From NCBI GenBank assembly GCA_003586115.2, contig QVOM02000073.1:50199712-50263711 (forward strand): a stretch of DNA of 64,000 nt, in the 5' to 3' direction. Positions 60,300-64,000 of the stretch are shown here, in pieces (within the stretch, counting starts at the first letter, position 1; the number at the start of each line of letters is the position of its first letter). Under the pieces are notes generated by a model. That model saw nothing but the letters and a program-made list of their open reading frames with translations, ran no database searches and was not told the DNA's origin. The DNA comes from Salvator merianae (taxonomy: Eukaryota > Chordata > Lepidosauria > Squamata > Teiidae). The position numbers and the translations under genes were made by a program.

Positions 60300-62335
60300 C
60301 ATGCTAATTGATTATTCCCTAGAGCAGAAGGTTGTGGAACCAACCAACCAAGAGGGATCATGGACTTGATCCTAAGTAATGGTCAGAATCTGGTACAAGA
60401 TGTCACTGTGGCTGACCCAGCAGAAAATGACCACAATGTAATTACCTTCAACTTAAATACAGAAATTAAGTTGTTGAAAAATCCACAGGCACCCTAAACT
60501 TTCCAAAAATGAGGAAATAAAAGGGAAATTGAAAGAAAATGTTAGAAAAGTTCAGCTGCTCCAGTGTGCAATAATGGAGGCTCTAAAAGAAGAAAGGACA
60601 CCAGTGTGGCTTACAGGTGCAGTACAAGAAGTTACTAAAAACAAGGAAAACTTGTTTAGAAAATTGAATGTTTCTGCTAATAAGGACAGGAAGGGCCATA
60701 CATTCTGGCAGAACAAATGCAAGGTGGCAATCAGGAATGCTAAGAAGAATTTTAAGGAGCACAATGCTAAAGACATCAAAAGAAATGTTAAGAACTTCTT
60801 ATAAGTACATCAGAAGTAGGAGTCCATTAGATGACAATGGACAGAAAGAGATAAATAAAGAGGACACAGAGATTGCAAAGAGGCTAAAAGAATTCTTTGT
60901 CTCTGTTTTCACTGAGGGAGACAGAGGGCATATCCCTGTAGCTAAGCCCATCTTTCAGGGATGGAATTGGAAGAATTAAATTGGATAGAGGTAACCAGGG
61001 AGAAAGTCCTCACATGTCTTAATAAACTAAATGCTATCAAATTACTGGGACTAGATGTCATTCATCTGAAAGTTCTCAAATGTGACATTGCTGATCTTCT
61101 ATGCAAAATATATAATCTTTTTCAAAGGTCAGACTCTGTGGCTGAAGACTGGAGGATAACAAATGTAACACCAATCTTCTAAAAGGGATCCAAGGTTGAT
61201 CTAAGAAATTACAGACCAGTCAGCTTAATATCAGTTCCAGGTAACGTGATGGAAACCATCTTTAAAGATAAAATTAGTACACATACGAGTATAGAGGAGA
61301 AAGAAATGCTGAAAGAAATCAGCATGACTTCTGCAAAGGTAAATCATTCTTACTAACTTGTTAGAATTCTTTAAGAATGTTAATAAGCATGTGGATAAAG
61401 GTAATCCATCTGACATTGTCTGTATGGACTTTCAGAAGGCTTTAGACAAAGTCCCTTATCAAAGACTCTTGAGTAAACTCATCAGATGTGGAATAAGAAG
61501 ACAGGTCCTGTCCTGGATTGGTAACTGGCTAATGGACAGGAAACAGAGTAGGAATAAATGATCAGTTCTCAGAGTGGAAAGAGGTGAAAAGTGGGGTCCC
61601 CCAAGATTCAGTATTAGGACACCTGCTTTTTAATTTATTCATAAATGATCTTGACACAGGGGTAAGTAGTGAGTTAGCAAAGTTTGCTGATGACACTAAA
61701 TTGTTCAGGGTAGTAAAAACTGAAAGTGATTGTAAAGAGCTCCAGAGGGATCTCCTGACATTGGGTGAGTGGGCAACGAAGTGGCAAATGCACTTCAATC
61801 TTTTTAAGTAGAAAGTGATGCACACTGGGGCAAAGAACTCTAATTGCACCTATAAACTGATGGGGCTGACGTTTCTGTGATAGATCAGGAAAGAGATCTT
61901 GGGGTTCTGCTGGGCAACACAATAAAGGTGTTGACTCAGTGCATAACAGCAGTGAAAAAAAGCAAATTCAGTGCTAGGGGTAATTAAGAAAGGAATAGTA
62001 AATAGGCCAACAAGCATCATTATGTCTCTTTATAAAAGTATGGTGAGGCTACATTTTGAATATTGTATAAAATTCTGGTCACCACACTTTGGAAAGAATA
62101 TTGTGGAACTGGGTAAAGAGCAGAAAAGGGCAACCAAAATGATCAAGAGGCTGGAACACTTCCCTCTTCAGTCTTGAAAGAAGATGTTCATCAGGGAACC
62201 TGACTGAAGTATGTAAAATCATTTATGGTGTGGAAAAGGTGGATAGAGAAAAATCATTTTCTCTGTCACATAACACTAGAACCAGGGATACACTACGGAG
62301 CTGATAGGCAGAATATAAGAATTGTACCACTTGAT
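60300..62335 (+). mobile_element. LINE CR1-like copy, degraded
   Basis: The endonuclease C-terminal part (IMDLILSNGQNLVQD, NDHNVITF) is followed by the linker, then the reverse transcriptase: NYRPVSLISVPGN, MDFQKAFDKVP, SGVPQDSVLGHLLFNLFIND and KFADDTKLFRVV with the FADD catalytic pair. The C-terminal LYKSMVRLHFEYCIKFWSPH block comes last, the CR1-clade pattern. Several stops and shifts; inactive. It runs directly into an antisense CR1 piece at about 62.33 kb. Confidence 0.9.
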
Positions 62336-62545
62336 TGGACCTATGATACATCTAGTACACAGTCTGCTGCTGTCACAGTGGCCAGCCAGTTGCCCAAGGA
62401 ATCCCACTAGCAGGACATGAGCTGCATCTGGCCTTCAGAGTCATGCCACCTCAAACGGCCACCAGGGCTAATAGCCATAGTTAGCCCTGACTTCCATAAA
62501 TTAATCCAAACTCTTTTTAAAACCATCCAGGTTAACCAACACTAA
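62336..62545 (-). mobile_element. CR1 3'-end, antisense, part 1 (interrupted)
   Basis: CAGTCTGCTGCTGTCACAGT, TAGCAGGACATGAGC and AAAACCATCCAGGTTAACC follow the reversed CR1 tail up to the target site TAA at 62543-62545. It continues at 63290. Confidence 0.85.
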
Positions 62546-63286
62546 GGATGTGTTCAGACAGCCTAGTTTAGTCGCCTTCCGAGTGCATTGAAGCTGGGGA
62601 GTCCATAAAAGCCTTACCCGGAAGTTACCCCCACACCCCTCTATGGCTGCCTGAGTTGACTCTTCCATATTCAGCTCTTCAGTGCTCTCGGATCACCTTA
62701 GTGAGCACCTTAACCAATCAGAGCCTTGCAGGAACCTGTGGGGCAATAGTACAGGAAGGGAGGGGCACAATTGAGCTCTCTTGCTAGCGTGGGGAAACTT
62801 TTCAAACTCCCTGCCTTCTGTACATAAAAAAAGACTTTAGTAGTGAGGCATGGGAGAGAGTGCCTCACTACTAAAGTCCAGTGTGCTTTTTTTAATTACA
62901 GAAGGCAGGGGGGTTGGAAAGTTTCCCTGTGTCAGCAAATCTTTCCCTCTCCTCTTCTTCGATTCACTGTTGCTTTAGTAAAAAGCTTCAGTTCAAACAA
63001 GGCATCGCCACTTCCTGCCTCTCTGCTGAAGCAGTTTCCAAGTCCTTAACTGCTAGGGTTATTTTTTTTGCAAAGGAAACATCAAGTCTCCTATTCTCCG
63101 ATGCCTCAAGGAGAGATGCAGAAAGTGGCCAATCAGTCAGCAGCATCCTTTTCAGGCTGTGATGTTAGATCACTGAATCACCTCATCGGGTAAGTGTGTG
63201 TGTGGAAGGCTTTTTTCCTGTGCGCCCAGGAATTATTTGTTCCTTTTATGTACGTGATTTTCAAAATCGCTAATCTGAACACACCC
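62546..63286. mobile_element. 741-bp Harbinger-like element with TAA duplication and internal hairpin
   Basis: Ends GGATGTGTTCAGACAGCC and, reversed, GGGTGTGTTCAGATT. TAA lies at 62543-62545 and 63287-63289. The CR1 sequence is continuous if the element and one TAA are removed, so both boundaries are supported by the empty site. Three-base TAA duplication and GGG-tips indicate PIF/Harbinger. No transposase. The centre is a large foldback (62792-62926). Confidence 0.88.
62792..62926. repeat. Hairpin inside the Harbinger-like element
   Basis: 62833-62850 and 62861-62878 are 18-base perfect complements (GACTTTAGTAGTGAGGCA) around a 10-base loop. Outside them 62792-62824 pairs with 62897-62926 (GGGAAACTTT, CTGCCTTCTGTA and complements) with a few mismatches. 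Total length about 135 bases. Confidence 0.9.
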
Positions 63287-63289
63287 TAA

Positions 63290-63470
63290 ATCTCATGACA
63301 GTGAATTTCAAAGTTTAACTATGCATTGACTAAAAAACAATCCTTTTGTCTGTCCTGATTTGTTCATGCTTCAGCTTCATTGGATGACCTCTGATTCTGC
63401 CACACCATGAATAATTTTATATATATCTATCTATCATGTCACCTGTCACTTATCTCCTTTCTGCACTAAA
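63290..63470 (-). mobile_element. CR1 3'-end, antisense, part 2
   Basis: GTGAATTTCAAAGTTTAACT, TTGTCTGTCCTGATTTG, TCAGCTTCATTGGATGACC and ACACCATGAATAATTTTATA are the reversed CR1 tail, continuing part 1 across the transposon. Confidence 0.9.
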
Positions 63471-64000
63471 ACAACCAAAACATTGCAACCTGAAAAGTGA
63501 TATTGTGGATGTTATTTTTATTGTGGTGACTGTGTGTGTAAAAAACAAACAGAATAAATAACGCATGTATTTGTGGTGTGCACATACATATATTACATCT
63601 TCTACCATATTTTTTTTGCCAATGATGGTGAAAACCCCAATGTCAGACTCAGGGAAATAGAACATTTTGTTATGGTAAAGGCAAAAAACAAACAAAATCT
63701 ATCTGTATGCTGGTTCTTTCTAGCACTTTCTTGTGCTGGATTTATAATGAACAAATTTTGCAAATAAACTATCAATCTGCAAAATGTGCTTTATTGCAAT
63801 AATTATATTCTCTTTAGATACTTGTAGCTGCTGGGGCAAAACTTGATACTGCTTTAACATTGCAAAATGAGCAACCATGTATAACCTTTTGAAATTATTT
63901 AAATATTTAGTGTTAAATATTAAGTGATACTGATTGGTGATTGCCATTGGGTCTGCAGCATGCAAGGAAGGCAGATTTAATTACTACATATCCACCCATA
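63471..64000. other. Intergenic sequence, nothing recognised
   Basis: AT-rich, unique-looking. No ORF of note. Confidence 0.35.

Noticed and set aside
1..64000. CRISPR array, prophage, operon or endogenous retrovirus
   Set aside because: No regularly spaced repeats, no bacterial gene organisation, and no paired LTRs or viral protein domains were seen.

Overview
The window looks like vertebrate nuclear DNA, most probably from a squamate reptile. The reasons are spliced gene structure, CpG-poor AT-rich DNA, abundant L2-like and CR1-like LINEs, some L1, and tRNA-derived SINEs with a MIR-like body. The assignment to squamates rests on repeat style only. No bacterial, phage, CRISPR or organellar features were seen.

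Only one host coding exon is secure. It is the first coding exon of MACROH2A1 (histone variant macroH2A1, older name H2AFY) on the minus strand at 25125-25318. It carries residues 1-57 plus one base of codon 58 and ends at a GTAAGT donor. No later macroH2A1 exon occurs between position 1 and 25124, so that stretch is the start of a very long intron 2. The best promoter candidate is a CpG-rich block at about 39.2-40.7 kb, which contains a ZNF143/Staf-like motif near 40.19 kb. If it is the promoter, intron 1 is about 15 kb, and sequence above about 41 kb is upstream of the gene.

Almost everything else that can be recognised is mobile DNA. Region by region: 1-7.4 kb is intron 2 with non-autonomous DNA transposons and an L1 scrap. 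At 7.4-11.4 kb a 2.16-kb unit with exactly matched 210-bp inverted ends carries a GC-rich hAT MITE and abuts a CR1 copy. At 11.4-18.9 kb there is mainly unique intron with two TIR elements. At 18.9-22.7 kb an old L2 copy is split by about 2 kb of unidentified DNA. At 23.6-24.0 kb there is a cluster of back-to-front repeat units. The histone exon is at 25.1 kb. At 26-39 kb intron 1 holds MITEs, LINE tails and SINEs, followed by the CpG block. At 42.9-45.0 kb is the best preserved L2 copy, whose reverse-transcriptase frame is broken by one stop. At 46.4-47.3 kb is an 881-bp GC-rich TIR element. At 47.3-50.2 kb an L2 copy contains an antisense L2 fragment and a palindromic MITE. At 50.8-53.1 kb is an antisense L1, followed by CR1 and L2 pieces to 54.9 kb. 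At 56.45-56.62 kb there is a long foldback. At 60.3-63.5 kb a CR1 copy runs into an antisense CR1 that is cut by a 741-bp Harbinger-like element flanked by TAA.

The genes do not work together as an operon or system. I found no convincing new multi-gene system. The most unusual material is a set of non-autonomous elements whose ends can be read directly from terminal inverted repeats, target-site duplications and nesting, together with several long foldbacks of unknown role.
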